From positions 186,001-250,000 of the forward strand of contig JAKSKX010000001.1 of NCBI GenBank assembly GCA_024401535.1: a stretch of DNA of 64,000 bases. The letters run 5' to 3'. This stretch comes from Paludibacteraceae bacterium (GTDB lineage: Bacteria > Bacteroidota > Bacteroidia > Bacteroidales > Paludibacteraceae). Shown here one piece after another: positions 8,935 to 16,991 of the stretch. Position numbers and translations under genes: made by a program. The number at the start of each line of letters is the position of its first letter. Position 1 is the stretch's first letter. The notes below the pieces were generated by a model, which saw nothing but the letters and a program-made list of their open reading frames with translations, made no database searches and had not been told where the DNA came from.

Positions 8935-9687
8935 ATGAAGTTCAGAAATTTTGTTTGCTTTTTAGTAATGTTTTTCTCTGCTTGTTCTAGTAATACAATA
9001 AAGGAAGAACAGAAGGATAACAGTGACTCCATATCTATGCTATATCGTCCTATTCAGGAGACCTATACGCCTAGAGTAGTTACAGCAGAGGACTCTTGGG
9101 CAGATACTGTTTATAATGACACATCTAACAAATCTGGTGTGTTTGTTAATGATATTCAGATAAAGAGATTTTGTCCATTAGAGAATGATTTTAGAAAGGC
9201 TTTTCATTGCTTTATTATAAAATATGAAAAGCCTGTGTATTATGAAGAAGTTGATGATTTTGTCTCAGATACCATCAGTGATAACGATGAATGGAGAGAG
9301 ACTATGTATGAGACTGAAGGTATGAGTCTTGTTTATCATTCTCCAGGACCAGGAAATACTGGAAATTGGTATGAGAATTTATTGTCTTGTGTAGGTTTTA
9401 ACTTTTATAGTTCTAAGTATCGTGTTTCAATAAATGGAAAACAAGTGCATGTAGGTATGAGTCAGTCAGAGGTGTTCTCTATTTTCCCTGAGTTGAGTTC
9501 ATATTATGAGTCCTATAACAAAGACAATGAGTCTCCATTTATTGCTGAATTATCAGTTGACTATAGGTTGTATGACAATAATTACGAATTGGATGATTTG
9601 TTTTGTCCTGTAAGATTTGAATTGGATAATGGAGTAGTCAGTTCTATTTCGATAGAGACAAGGTCTTATGACGAAACTAGAGATTGA
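8935..9687 (+). CDS. Hypothetical lipoprotein
   Basis: A 250-residue protein from the ATG at 8935; the upstream ATG at 8917 only adds MLYKHI before the signal peptide. The lipobox ends at Cys18 (FFSAC). The mature part is acidic with tyrosine-rich strands and no motif I recognise. It is followed by a hairpin that overlaps the end of the convergent MFS gene. Function unknown. Confidence 0.65.
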   Translation: MKFRNFVCFLVMFFSACSSNTIKEEQKDNSDSISMLYRPIQETYTPRVVTAEDSWADTVYNDTSNKSGVFVNDIQIKRFCPLENDFRKAFHCFIIKYEKPVYYEEVDDFVSDTISDNDEWRETMYETEGMSLVYHSPGPGNTGNWYENLLSCVGFNFYSSKYRVSINGKQVHVGMSQSEVFSIFPELSSYYESYNKDNESPFIAELSVDYRLYDNNYELDDLFCPVRFELDNGVVSSISIETRSYDETRD

Positions 9688-9701
9688 TTTTTTTTTTCAG
9701 T

Positions 9702-9740
9702 AGCCAATGAAGATTATTTCTTCATTGGCTTATTACTTTT
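9702..9740 (+). terminator. Hairpin terminator overlapping the convergent MFS gene end
   Basis: A perfect 12-bp stem (9702-9713 with 9719-9730) is followed by a moderately T-rich stretch on the plus strand. The right arm lies inside the last codons of the minus-strand MFS gene. Confidence 0.5.
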
Positions 9741-10904
9741 ATTCCATAAAGTATAGGCTAATATTCCCATTGCTATACTTAGTCCGAAGACATAAAGGAA
9801 TGAAGCTCTAAGGCCTAATTCATCTCCTATATATGCTATAAGGAAAGGTCCGAAAAAGAATCCAGTACCGCTGATTGTGTTTACCATCGCAATACCGGCT
9901 CCAGGAGTTACATCCGGCTGACTGCCCGCAAGACTATATATGATTGGTACAACGCAACTCATGCCTATTCCGATGATAAACAATGCGATGCATGAAACTA
10001 TCATAGATGTTGAGCAGGAGAGTAGAGCAAGTCCTGTGACAGTTATAATGCCGCAGATAAACAGAATATATGTTTCAGAAAATCTGCTTCTTACAATATC
10101 TCCCATGAATCTTCCGATTGCCATAAATGTGGCATATATTGCAAGTCCAAGCGGAGCAAGGTTTTGGGCAAGTTCGATAACTTCCTTCATATACATTGTA
10201 CTCCAAGTGTTGATACTTCCCTCGATTATACGGCTAAAAAGTGCAAAGAATGCAATTACAAGCAGTATTCCCTTTGGAAAAAACATCAACTTGAATTTCT
10301 TAGCCTCTCCTTGAGTGTTTCGCTTCTCCCTTATTAGGTATGGGCGTAGAAACAGAAGTTCGAGTATAACACATAGAGAAGCTACGCCAAAGTGTATTTG
10401 TGTAGGTATGTCCAATGAAAGGAACAGAATAGAAACGAGCGCTCCTGTAAGAGTGCCTATGTAATAGATTGCATGGAACTTGCTGAGGATGCTTCGCTTG
10501 TAGGCATGTTCAACCAATATGGAGTTGCCGTTTATAGCATTATCGAACAGTGACACAAAGGCTCCGTATGCCATACAAACTGGGAAAAGCAAATACTTTG
10601 ATGGCATAATGGGTATCAGTGAGAAAGTGATGGCTACAAAGTAGCCCATTTGTGTGAGTTTTTTGCTTCCGTATCTGTTTGCAAGGTTAGAGCAGATTGG
10701 CATGCACAAAAGGCCGCCAATAGCCATGGAAAGCTCCATAACACCCAGACCTAAGTATTTGAAATTGTAAATGCTTTGAAGTGCAGGCATTCTTGAAACT
10801 AACGTCGCAAATGTGAATCCTGCGAAAAAATACATTGTCATTAGTGCATAGCGGGCATGATTTTTTGCCAATCGCAATGCAGAGACACTGTTAGATTGTT
10901 CCAT
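9714..10904 (-). CDS. MFS transporter (YbjJ-like)
   Basis: A 396-residue membrane protein with about twelve hydrophobic helices. The N-terminal region (YFFAGFTFATLVSRMPALQ) and the loop NRYGSKKL between helices 2 and 3 resemble the YbjJ-type branch of the major facilitator superfamily. The substrate is unknown; sugar or drug export are both possible. It is transcribed alone on the minus strand. A TAATTTTG box lies about 55 bases upstream (plus 10959-10966), and a large dyad sits between it and the divergent lipoprotein gene. Confidence 0.8.
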   Translation of the reverse strand: MEQSNSVSALRLAKNHARYALMTMYFFAGFTFATLVSRMPALQSIYNFKYLGLGVMELSMAIGGLLCMPICSNLANRYGSKKLTQMGYFVAITFSLIPIMPSKYLLFPVCMAYGAFVSLFDNAINGNSILVEHAYKRSILSKFHAIYYIGTLTGALVSILFLSLDIPTQIHFGVASLCVILELLFLRPYLIREKRNTQGEAKKFKLMFFPKGILLVIAFFALFSRIIEGSINTWSTMYMKEVIELAQNLAPLGLAIYATFMAIGRFMGDIVRSRFSETYILFICGIITVTGLALLSCSTSMIVSCIALFIIGIGMSCVVPIIYSLAGSQPDVTPGAGIAMVNTISGTGFFFGPFLIAYIGDELGLRASFLYVFGLSIAMGILAYTLWNKSNKPMKK

Positions 10905-10958
10905 TTTCTGAAAACTTTATGAAATAGTTTATAGTTTGTTGTTTTGACTTTCCGACTG

Positions 10959-10966
10959 CAAAATTA
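10959..10966 (-). promoter_or_regulatory. Probable -7 element for the MFS gene
   Basis: The minus strand reads TAATTTTG here, about 55 bases upstream of the MFS start codon. No convincing -33 box is visible. Confidence 0.4.
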
Positions 10967-11019
10967 GTGATAAATCATCAATTCCGGTAGCGGTATAATT
11001 GCTTTTTTCTTGCTTTTTT

Positions 11020-11059
11020 AATCATAGATAGATTTTGTTCGAACAAATAAGCTATGATT
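11020..11059. promoter_or_regulatory. 40-base dyad, candidate operator
   Basis: The core TTTGTTCGAACAAA (11034-11047) is a perfect 14-base palindrome. It is flanked by a second inverted pair, AATCATAG (11020-11027) and CTATGATT (11052-11059). The nested symmetry, in the gap between two divergent genes, resembles a dimeric repressor site. The rest of the 400-base gap (10905-11304) holds only AT-rich sequence and the two promoters. Confidence 0.45.
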
Positions 11060-11266
11060 GTAGCACAATAGTGTTTTTACGCGAAAAAATAAACGTGTTT
11101 TCGGGGTATATTTAATGTTGAAAATGTTTTGGTTTATGATATTTGACCATCAATTTGTTTAATACGTCAAAACGTAAAATACAATTTGGATAGAATAAAG
11201 ATAAATATCAAAAATCTTTGTTTAGAGCACTTGTTATTGGTATGTGTTTACTTTTGCAGGATAATT

Positions 11267-11298
11267 TTTGTATATAAATTAGATTTTGTCTAATTTTG
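11267..11298 (+). promoter_or_regulatory. Bacteroidota-type promoter
   Basis: TTTG at 11267-11270 and TAATTTTG at 11291-11298 are exactly 20 bases apart. The predicted transcription start is near 11304, so the following gene has a very short leader or starts at the in-frame ATG at 11338. Confidence 0.7.
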
Positions 11299-11304
11299 CC
11301 TATT

Positions 11305-11811
11305 ATGACTGGAATTTGTAATAAAATACTTATAGGTATGGCATTGGTAACAATGTTTATCGGTGCCTCTTCGTGTGGTCGCTCGGACGTGACTACAAGC
11401 AAAAAGACTGAGACCAAGACAGTTAAGGATTTCTCCTTTGACTTGCCTGATGACTGGAAATACGAGAAGGACAGTGTGACCGGAGTTGATTTGTTTTTGT
11501 CTTCGGGCAATGACAGTGTGTATATTTTCGTTAATCATACTCAGAGCGAGAGCTGTCTGTCCTTTTTCGCTGAGAACAGATTCCGTTCAATGCTGAACGA
11601 GATAAATAATTTCGATATGGTATCTTCGTTCAAGACCGATACGCTATGCGAGATTGTCTATACTTGCGAGGAGGATGGAATAAAGTTCAAGCAGATATTC
11701 GACATACGTCAGGGAAACAATGGGGTGCTCTATGGAATAACAGGAGACTATACATATGGCGATTCTGCCGAAGTTTCCAATATTATCCGTTCTTTCCAAT
11801 TTAATAATTAA
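11305..11811 (+). CDS. Hypothetical lipoprotein
   Basis: A 168-residue protein from the ATG at 11305, with a hydrophobic signal segment and a lipobox ending in Cys (IGASSC). The in-frame ATG at 11338 would leave a longer leader but removes the positively charged signal-peptide start. The mature part (KDFSFDLPDDWKYEKDS...) resembles small secreted domains that describe a single folded unit, but I do not recognise the family. Only 6 bases separate it from the hydrolase gene downstream, so they are probably co-transcribed. Confidence 0.65.
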   Translation: MTGICNKILIGMALVTMFIGASSCGRSDVTTSKKTETKTVKDFSFDLPDDWKYEKDSVTGVDLFLSSGNDSVYIFVNHTQSESCLSFFAENRFRSMLNEINNFDMVSSFKTDTLCEIVYTCEEDGIKFKQIFDIRQGNNGVLYGITGDYTYGDSAEVSNIIRSFQFNN

Positions 11812-11817
11812 GCGGTT

Positions 11818-12465
11818 ATGTTACAGATTGAGCTGATGGTTTTTAACCAGATTCAGGAGAATACATACATAGTATATTGCAGCGAGACTAAGGAGTGTGC
11901 CATAATTGATGCAGGCTGTCGCTCGAGAATGGAAAAGATAAAGTTCAGAAAGAAGATAGAGGAGCTTGGACTGACACCAAAGCACTTGCTTAACACTCAC
12001 CTGCATTTCGATCATATCTATGGAAACAAGTTTGTGTATGATACTTGGGGATTGTTGACTGAGGCAAGTGAAAAGGACCAGTTCTTTATTGACACATACC
12101 TTGACCAGCTCAATTTATTTGGGTTCCCACAAGAGGAGCAGGCTCCTGGAATTGGCAGAAAATTGAAGAACGGAGATACAATACAGATTGGTAACGAGTC
12201 ACTTATGGTGCTAGAAACTCCTGGACATAGTGCAGGTGGTCTATGTTTCTATTCAGCTAAGGACAAGGTTTGTTTTGTTGGCGACACTATTTTCCGAGAG
12301 TCTGTAGGAAGAACCGACTTCCCTTCAGGCAGCCAGGAGGAAATCATACGCAGCATAGAGAATCAGCTTATGAAACTGCCTGGAGATACTAGACTGCTAT
12401 CGGGACATGGTGAGGAAACAAGCGTGGAACATGAGTTGATGCACAATCCATATCTTAATTTCTAA
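11818..12465 (+). CDS. Metallo-beta-lactamase-fold hydrolase (glyoxalase II-like)
   Basis: A 215-residue cytoplasmic hydrolase. The zinc-binding signature HTHLHFDH is at residues 60-67. The downstream metal ligands appear in LETPGHSAGG (His near 138), FVGDTIF (Asp near 156) and LLSGHGEET (His near 200). The family includes hydroxyacylglutathione hydrolases and other thioester hydrolases. The substrate is not determined. It lies 6 bases upstream of menF, a placement that suggests co-transcription with the menaquinone genes. Confidence 0.85.
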   Translation: MLQIELMVFNQIQENTYIVYCSETKECAIIDAGCRSRMEKIKFRKKIEELGLTPKHLLNTHLHFDHIYGNKFVYDTWGLLTEASEKDQFFIDTYLDQLNLFGFPQEEQAPGIGRKLKNGDTIQIGNESLMVLETPGHSAGGLCFYSAKDKVCFVGDTIFRESVGRTDFPSGSQEEIIRSIENQLMKLPGDTRLLSGHGEETSVEHELMHNPYLNF

Positions 12466-12471
12466 GGGAAA

Positions 12472-13644
12472 ATGAGACTTGTTGACTGGCTTGATGATAT
12501 TGACCCCGATTTTGTTTATAAGTTGAAGAATAGCAATGTTATAGTTGCTATGAAACGATGTGAGAACGGGTGCGGAACATCTGACATTTATACTTGGGAT
12601 GGAAAGCTATATGCTTCATTCATTGAATACGAACGTAGAAGTTTGGATTCTTTTGATGTTTTTGATGGTCCTTACAGATTCAAGTCCTGTTTTAACTCTA
12701 AGAGTAATAATAGCAGCGTTTTATATAATGTTGAGTATAATAAAACGCGTTTGGCTTCTTTCGTAGATAAGGTGAAAGAGCGAAAATCAGAGATTAAATC
12801 CGGCTATGTAGAAAAATTGGTTACATCGTTGACAATATTAAACATTGTTGATAACGATGTGAACTATGTCTCAATGTTTGCAAATGCTATATATTCAAGT
12901 TCTTCGGCAGAGATCGTTTATCTTTTCAGAGATGAAAGTAAAGCGGAATCCGTAGAAGATGTTGTGTGGATGGGTGCAAGTCCGGAGTTACTGTTTAAAA
13001 AGTATCACGATTCTGCTAATTACGAGGCACTTGCCTTAGCCGGTACAATGCCGGCAGATAGTGCTGAAAGCTGGAGCGAGAAGAACATTGAGGAGCATAA
13101 TCTTGTCATCAACCATTTCAAGTACGAGGAAGAAATAAGCAGTACATCCAAAGAGAAGTCATACAATACCTACAAAGTTCAGGAAGTGTCCAGAACAGGA
13201 GAGGTTAAATATGGTAGTATAAAGCATTTGGCTACAGATATATGCTTTAAATATGAAGGAGAACCAAGGGAATTAATAGACATAATTCATCCAACTCCAG
13301 CTGTGTGCGGTTTCCCAAAAGCAAATGCAAAGATAATAATCAAAAAAGATCATTGCGAAAATGACCTCTATGCTGGTGTGCTTGCTATAAACGAGCCTAA
13401 TGGAGACTTTTTCAGTTTTGTAAATTTACGTTGTTTCAAGGCTAATTCCTTTGCCAATAAGTCAGATGTTGCAGGTAAATACCTTCATTTCAGGGTAGGT
13501 GCAGGAATTGTTGTTGATAGCGATGCATACGAAGAGATGCACGAAGTTGTCTCTAAGTATAAGACAGTTAGGGATTTGTTCGGTATCACCGATGACGAGG
13601 CATTGGATAATTGTGCCGACATACTGAAGATAGAAAAAGAATAA
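12472..13644 (+). CDS. menF: Isochorismate synthase
   Basis: Converts chorismate to isochorismate, the first committed step of menaquinone synthesis. It is 390 residues with the chorismate-binding fold in the C-terminal half. Motifs include GASPELLF (about 165), LAGTMPA (about 190) and HPTPAVCGFP (about 275). The C-terminal glycine/alanine-rich strand (FRVGAGIV) is present. The stop codon is 2 bases before the menD start, indicating tight coupling. Confidence 0.9.
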   Translation: MRLVDWLDDIDPDFVYKLKNSNVIVAMKRCENGCGTSDIYTWDGKLYASFIEYERRSLDSFDVFDGPYRFKSCFNSKSNNSSVLYNVEYNKTRLASFVDKVKERKSEIKSGYVEKLVTSLTILNIVDNDVNYVSMFANAIYSSSSAEIVYLFRDESKAESVEDVVWMGASPELLFKKYHDSANYEALALAGTMPADSAESWSEKNIEEHNLVINHFKYEEEISSTSKEKSYNTYKVQEVSRTGEVKYGSIKHLATDICFKYEGEPRELIDIIHPTPAVCGFPKANAKIIIKKDHCENDLYAGVLAINEPNGDFFSFVNLRCFKANSFANKSDVAGKYLHFRVGAGIVVDSDAYEEMHEVVSKYKTVRDLFGITDDEALDNCADILKIEKE

Positions 13645-13646
13645 TT

Positions 13647-15140
13647 ATGGCATATTCCAATAAAAAACATATTCAGCAGTTAGTATATCTGCTCAAGGCT
13701 CATGGTGTTACTGAGGTAGTGTTATGTCCAGGCAGCAGAAATATGCCGATAGTTGAGTCTTTATGTAACGGAGATTTCAATGTCCATCGTGCCTTGGACG
13801 AGAGAAGCGCCGGCTTTATGGCTGTAGGTATGGCGCAGAGTTCAGCTCGTGTAGCTGTATGTGTTACAAGTGGCAGTGCTGTGGCTAACTTGCTCCCATC
13901 GTTGATAGAGGCTAAGTTGCAGGGGCTTGGTATGGTGGTTGTTACAGCTGACAGACCTAAGGAGATGATAGGCCAGATGATGGGGCAGACTATGGATCAA
14001 ACGGGGGCTCTGGCAAGTGCTGTGAAGTATTCCGTTAATGTTGAAGATGACGAGAGTGATGATGGAATGTGGTATGCTAACAGAGAGATAAATGCTGCCT
14101 TGATATCGGCTTACTTTGGTATGAACGGACCGGTGCAGATAAATATGCAGATTAAGGAGCCATTCTTTGAGTGCAAAGAGGATTACTTGGGTAAGTTCAG
14201 AAAGATAGAGTATATCGATGATTTGAAAGCCCTTTGGAATACTTGTAAGCGTCCTCTAGTCGTAGTAGGACAGGGTAGCGGTATGGACTTGAAGGTAGCT
14301 AAGAACATACCCGTATATGTTGAGGTATTGGGCAATTTGGATAGAGCGAAATATAATGTGATATCCGATGAAGACATTGAAAACTATAATCCTGATTTGG
14401 TTGTCTATATAGGCGGTCATATTGTTAGCAAGATAGCTCGAATCTCTATTACCAAGATGAAGCCCAAGTCTGTGGTTAGAATCGGAGAATCGTTGGAATT
14501 TGCCGATACTTTCAAGAGTCTGACTCATGTTGCTGTCAGTAGTTCTTGGGTTGAGTGCCTAAATAAAGAGGTTGATTTTGTGCCTGTTTCGGCTTTATAC
14601 AAGGACGGTGTCTATCCTTCGGTATATGCAGACTTTTTGAAGAATATAAAGCCTAATTCGACCGTTTTTGTAGCTAATTCCACTTCAGTACGAGCCATTG
14701 ACTATGCGTACAGCCATTTGAGAGAAACAAGAGACAAAGGATTGCGCTTTATGTGCAACAGAGGTGTTAATGGCATTGAAGGTTCATTGTCTGCAGCTGT
14801 TGGTTATGCCAGTCTGTATCCAAATGAAACTACATACATCGTAATAGGAGATTTGAGTTTCTTCTATGATGTAAGTTCGTTGTGGAGTGTGGGAAATAAC
14901 CTGAGAATTCTGCTTGTAAACGATGGCAGAGGCTCAATCTTTTCAAGACTAAAAGGTTTGGAGCAGACAGATACTGTTCAAAAATTTGTTTCTGAGTCGC
15001 ATGAGTTTTGTGCTGAGGGTATAGCATCCACATATAAGCTTGAATATGCCTCTAAAAACGGCTGTGCTGACGAGTTGACTTGGAAGTGGTATAATGACAC
15101 TAAAAAAGATAAATCAAAGCTTCTAGAGGTGTTTCTGTAG
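13647..15140 (+). CDS. menD: SEPHCHC synthase (2-succinyl-5-enolpyruvyl-6-hydroxy-3-cyclohexene-1-carboxylate synthase)
   Basis: Thiamine-diphosphate enzyme that adds 2-oxoglutarate to isochorismate, the second menaquinone step. I choose the ATG at 13647 (497 residues); a longer frame starts inside menF and is unlikely. Visible motifs are LCPGSRNMPI (about 27-36), DERSAGFMAVGMA (about 55), the TPP-binding GDLSFFYD (about 405) and NDGRGSIF (about 430). In relatives the next gene is usually menB, but here a separate locus follows and menB is at 30.8 kb. Confidence 0.93.
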   Translation: MAYSNKKHIQQLVYLLKAHGVTEVVLCPGSRNMPIVESLCNGDFNVHRALDERSAGFMAVGMAQSSARVAVCVTSGSAVANLLPSLIEAKLQGLGMVVVTADRPKEMIGQMMGQTMDQTGALASAVKYSVNVEDDESDDGMWYANREINAALISAYFGMNGPVQINMQIKEPFFECKEDYLGKFRKIEYIDDLKALWNTCKRPLVVVGQGSGMDLKVAKNIPVYVEVLGNLDRAKYNVISDEDIENYNPDLVVYIGGHIVSKIARISITKMKPKSVVRIGESLEFADTFKSLTHVAVSSSWVECLNKEVDFVPVSALYKDGVYPSVYADFLKNIKPNSTVFVANSTSVRAIDYAYSHLRETRDKGLRFMCNRGVNGIEGSLSAAVGYASLYPNETTYIVIGDLSFFYDVSSLWSVGNNLRILLVNDGRGSIFSRLKGLEQTDTVQKFVSESHEFCAEGIASTYKLEYASKNGCADELTWKWYNDTKKDKSKLLEVFL

Positions 15141-15244
15141 CTGTTTAGGTGTGCTAGGTTTATGTGAAATTTATTATAGTAAATGAAAGGATTCCGAGCG
15201 ACTACATGACAGGACAAATAAGAGTTTGTTGACCATGAAATTAA

Positions 15245-15379
15245 CACGACAGCGTATATCGTTATGTTGGTTATCCAGTTTCAAAGTTCATTCTTTTACA
15301 TAATGGAAAGTTCAAGCAAGTTATGAATACTGAGCCAAAGACTAAAAAAGAAATTGGTGAGATATATTTGGGAAAATAA
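15245..15379 (+). pseudogene. C-terminal gene remnant of unknown origin
   Basis: An open frame of 44 codons without a start codon ends in TAA at 15377-15379. It reads like the tail of a real protein (for example SKFILLHNGKFKQVMNTEP), and an in-frame stop precedes it at 15242-15244. It lies just after menD, where the conserved men gene order is broken. I cannot name the family. Confidence 0.3.
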
Positions 15380-15433
15380 AATCTGTCAACAAGAATTACC
15401 GAAGAAATATGGACGTCGTTGTAGGAAAAAGAA

Positions 15434-15676
15434 TTAGTTATTCTTATACTTTCTTATGAATAACCATAGTAGAGCCATTATAATGTTAAAAAATATACCA
15501 AAATAGATTATAAATATTTGCTGATCACTAATACATGGAGGGCAATCTGAATCATTTATACATGGTTCACATAATGGTTGATAGTCAATATATAACCATA
15601 GAAGGATTGCATTAGGAATAAAAAAACATAATAGTTTCTTAATTATTGTGATATTCAATATCAATTTCATATTCAA
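15434..15676 (-). CDS. Small two-helix membrane protein with Cys-rich loop
   Basis: An 80-residue protein with two hydrophobic helices (about residues 10-30 and 50-72). Between them lies a short loop with four cysteines (CEPCINDSDCPPC). Basic residues at the C-terminus (RKYKNN) suggest the ends are cytoplasmic and the loop is outside. The Cys spacing suggests disulfides or metal binding, but I recognise no family. It stands alone between menD and the leu operon. Confidence 0.45.
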   Translation of the reverse strand: MNMKLILNITIIKKLLCFFIPNAILLWLYIDYQPLCEPCINDSDCPPCISDQQIFIIYFGIFFNIIMALLWLFIRKYKNN

Positions 15677-15771
15677 ATTTTGAAATTACACTTTCCGTAT
15701 AAGGGACTTGAGCATGTTGCACCACTCAATTTGATCTATAGGTCTAATTTTTTATCTAATATCAAAGAATT

Positions 15772-15815
15772 AAAGATATCATTGCAGTCTAAACTGCAAT
15801 GATATCTTTATTTAT
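15772..15815. terminator. Bidirectional terminator downstream of leuB
   Basis: A perfect 17-bp stem (15772-15788 with 15793-15809) with a 4-base loop has T-rich flanks. It terminates the minus-strand leu operon, whose last gene ends at 15894. Confidence 0.8.
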
Positions 15816-15893
15816 TAATTCTGTTTTTAAGAAATCTAAAATGTAAAGTAATGATTACTATTTTATGTTTCTCTTAAAACAAAAGTATTTGAC

Positions 15894-16955
15894 TTAAGCC
15901 TTCTTGATCCAATCAACCAACCAAGCGCCAACTTCCTTTGTGCCATACTTTGCACCGCCGGCAACCTGGATCTCTGGAGTACGAACATTCTGGTCCAAAG
16001 ATGCGTCAACAGCCTTGCGGATTAGCTCGCCTTCCTTCTTAAGATCGAAGTACTCAAATAGCATAGCTACTGAAAGCACCTGAGCAAGAGGGTTAGCTAT
16101 ATTTAATCCCTTAGCCTGTGGCCAAGAACCGTGAATTGGCTCGAATACAGGAGTATGCTCACCAGTAGAAGCTGATGGAAGAAGTCCCATAGAACCAGTG
16201 ATACAAGAACCCTCGTCAGTAAGGATATCACCGAAAGTGTTCTCTGTTACCATAACATCGAAGAACTTAGGCTCCTGAATCATACGCATAGCAGCGTTAT
16301 CAACGTACATGAAGTCTGTAGTTACGTCAGGGTAGTTTGGTGCCATCTCCTGTGCAACCTTTCTCCATAGACGAGAAGAAGCAAGCACGTTAGCCTTGTC
16401 AACCACTGTAAGGTGCTTGTTACGCTTGCGAGCGTAGTCGTATGCAACCTTTAGGATTCTCTCGATTTCTGGACGAGTATATGCGTTTGTATCGTATGCC
16501 TTGTTGTCATCCTGGTATTTCTCTCCGAAGTACATACCACCAGTAAGCTCACGGATACAGATGAAATCAGCACCCTTAACCAACTCATCCTTTAGAGGAG
16601 ACTTATGAACTAGACAATCGAATGTCTGTACTGGACGGATGTTAGCGAATAGACCAAGTTTCTTTCTCATAGCAAGAAGGCCCTGCTCTGGACGTACCTT
16701 AGCTGATGGATTGTTGTCGAACTTTGGATCACCTACAGCAGAGAAAAGAACTGCATCTGCAGCCATACACTTGTTGAAAGTGTCCTCTGGGAAAGGATCA
16801 CCTACCTCGTCGATAGCGTGAGCGCCGCAAATAGCATACTCATAGCTAACCTTGTGTCCGAACTTCTCGCACACTGCAGTCATTACATCAACTCCTACAG
16901 CTGAAATCTCTGGTCCGATTCCGTCACCAGCAAGAACTGCTACCTTTAATTCCAT
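15894..16955 (-). CDS. leuB: 3-isopropylmalate dehydrogenase
   Basis: Oxidises 3-isopropylmalate to 2-ketoisocaproate with NAD, and can also act on the methylmalate intermediate of the citramalate route. It is 353 residues, a normal length. It starts with the GDGIGPE motif (residues 10-16). [11 protein letters not shown] (about 135) contains the conserved Arg and Tyr. The [12 protein letters not shown] region (about 238) carries the metal-binding Asp residues, and GSAP-like HGSWPQ follows. It is the last gene of the leuA-leuCD-cimA-leuB operon, 36 bases after cimA. Confidence 0.95.
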   Translation of the reverse strand: MELKVAVLAGDGIGPEISAVGVDVMTAVCEKFGHKVSYEYAICGAHAIDEVGDPFPEDTFNKCMAADAVLFSAVGDPKFDNNPSAKVRPEQGLLAMRKKLGLFANIRPVQTFDCLVHKSPLKDELVKGADFICIRELTGGMYFGEKYQDDNKAYDTNAYTRPEIERILKVAYDYARKRNKHLTVVDKANVLASSRLWRKVAQEMAPNYPDVTTDFMYVDNAAMRMIQEPKFFDVMVTENTFGDILTDEGSCITGSMGLLPSASTGEHTPVFEPIHGSWPQAKGLNIANPLAQVLSVAMLFEYFDLKKEGELIRKAVDASLDQNVRTPEIQVAGGAKYGTKEVGAWLVDWIKKA

Positions 16956-16991
16956 GTTTTATTTCGAATTTTAGATTTATTATTCTGAAAA

